A stretch of DNA of 41,861 nucleotides from Syntrophobacter sp. SbD2. GTDB lineage: Bacteria; Desulfobacterota; Binatia; UBA9968. The DNA lies in contig CAMDBU010000034.1 in assembly GCA_945889495.1 (NCBI GenBank), positions 1 to 41,861 on the forward strand, written 5' to 3'. Position 1 is the first letter of the stretch. The number at the start of each line of letters is the position of its first letter. Both the position numbers and the translations under genes were made by a program. The notes under the pieces are model-generated. The model had not been told where the DNA came from, made no database searches, and saw only the letters and a program-made list of their open reading frames with translations. Shown piece after piece: positions 41,649-41,861 of the stretch.

Positions 41649-41861
41649 GTCAGTTGTAAAGCCACCTTTGGGAATTGATGGCTATTGATTGAGCAATTCG
41701 CAGGCCAATCAACTAACTAGTGCCTGACAGAAAACCCCGTTTTTTTAGAACCCGGCCTGCTAATTTTTGAGCGCAACACGCGGGTTTCGTGTTTTCATGT
41801 GCGAACGGCAAAGTTTTGGAGTTATTGCGAATCCCCACACGCGTTGCGTCAACTTCTGGAC

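Overview
The window looks like a piece of chromosome from a GC-rich Gram-negative bacterium. It encodes outer-membrane TolC-type proteins, tripartite RND pumps, prolipoprotein diacylglyceryl transferase, omega subunit RpoZ and an RpoH-type sigma factor. The mix of a stand-alone ThDP enzyme, UbiD, CoxG/CoxM/CoxS and NEW3-ABC genes, with dispersed intergenic palindromes, is what I would expect from an uncultured deltaproteobacterial lineage (Desulfobacterota or Binatota type). That placement is an inference from gene content only. No rRNA, tRNA or CRISPR array was seen.

Region 1 (1-3288): an AroE-type shikimate dehydrogenase bracketed by two copies of a dispersed intergenic repeat, then a ThDP-dependent enzyme on the minus strand.

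Region 2 (3203-8817): a decayed defence island, all minus strand. It holds a DUF1016/YhcG PD-(D/E)XK nuclease gene interrupted by an in-frame TGA. That gene lies in a module bounded by two ~440-bp diverged direct copies of the promoter and start of the ThDP-enzyme gene. It also holds a chimeric ORF ending in a methylase-like tail, a short HsdR-like relic, an intact OLD-family ATPase/TOPRIM nuclease, a methylase-N-terminus/BsuBI-PstI nuclease chimera, and a MNT/HEPN pair.

Region 3 (8916-32208): a ~23-kb metal (chiefly copper) resistance island, all minus strand. First come CusC, CusB and CusA with Met-rich secreted proteins, a YHS protein, an ICMT-like methyltransferase, a DUF2933 protein and several small secreted or unknown proteins. 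Next is a block with a cytochrome c-CusF fusion, a CusF-like protein, a TolC-family lipoprotein, a Tat-exported multicopper oxidase and an ATP/ADP-translocase-like carrier. Last is Lgt plus a second HME-RND pump and a third TolC-family protein without an adaptor, a His-rich exported protein and a cupredoxin-like protein. The likely logic is periplasmic chelation, Cu(I) oxidation and export across the envelope. No metal-responsive regulator is present in the window.

Region 4 (32283-41861): housekeeping and metabolism. Plus-strand genes are dtd, trmL, an operon of NEW3-domain protein plus ABC ATPase plus permease, and a UbiD-family decarboxylase. Convergent to these lies a minus-strand coxG-coxM-coxS-like operon with no large molybdenum subunit, then an RpoH-type sigma factor, rpoZ and a small unknown gene. 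The ubiD/coxS convergence holds three consecutive hairpins.
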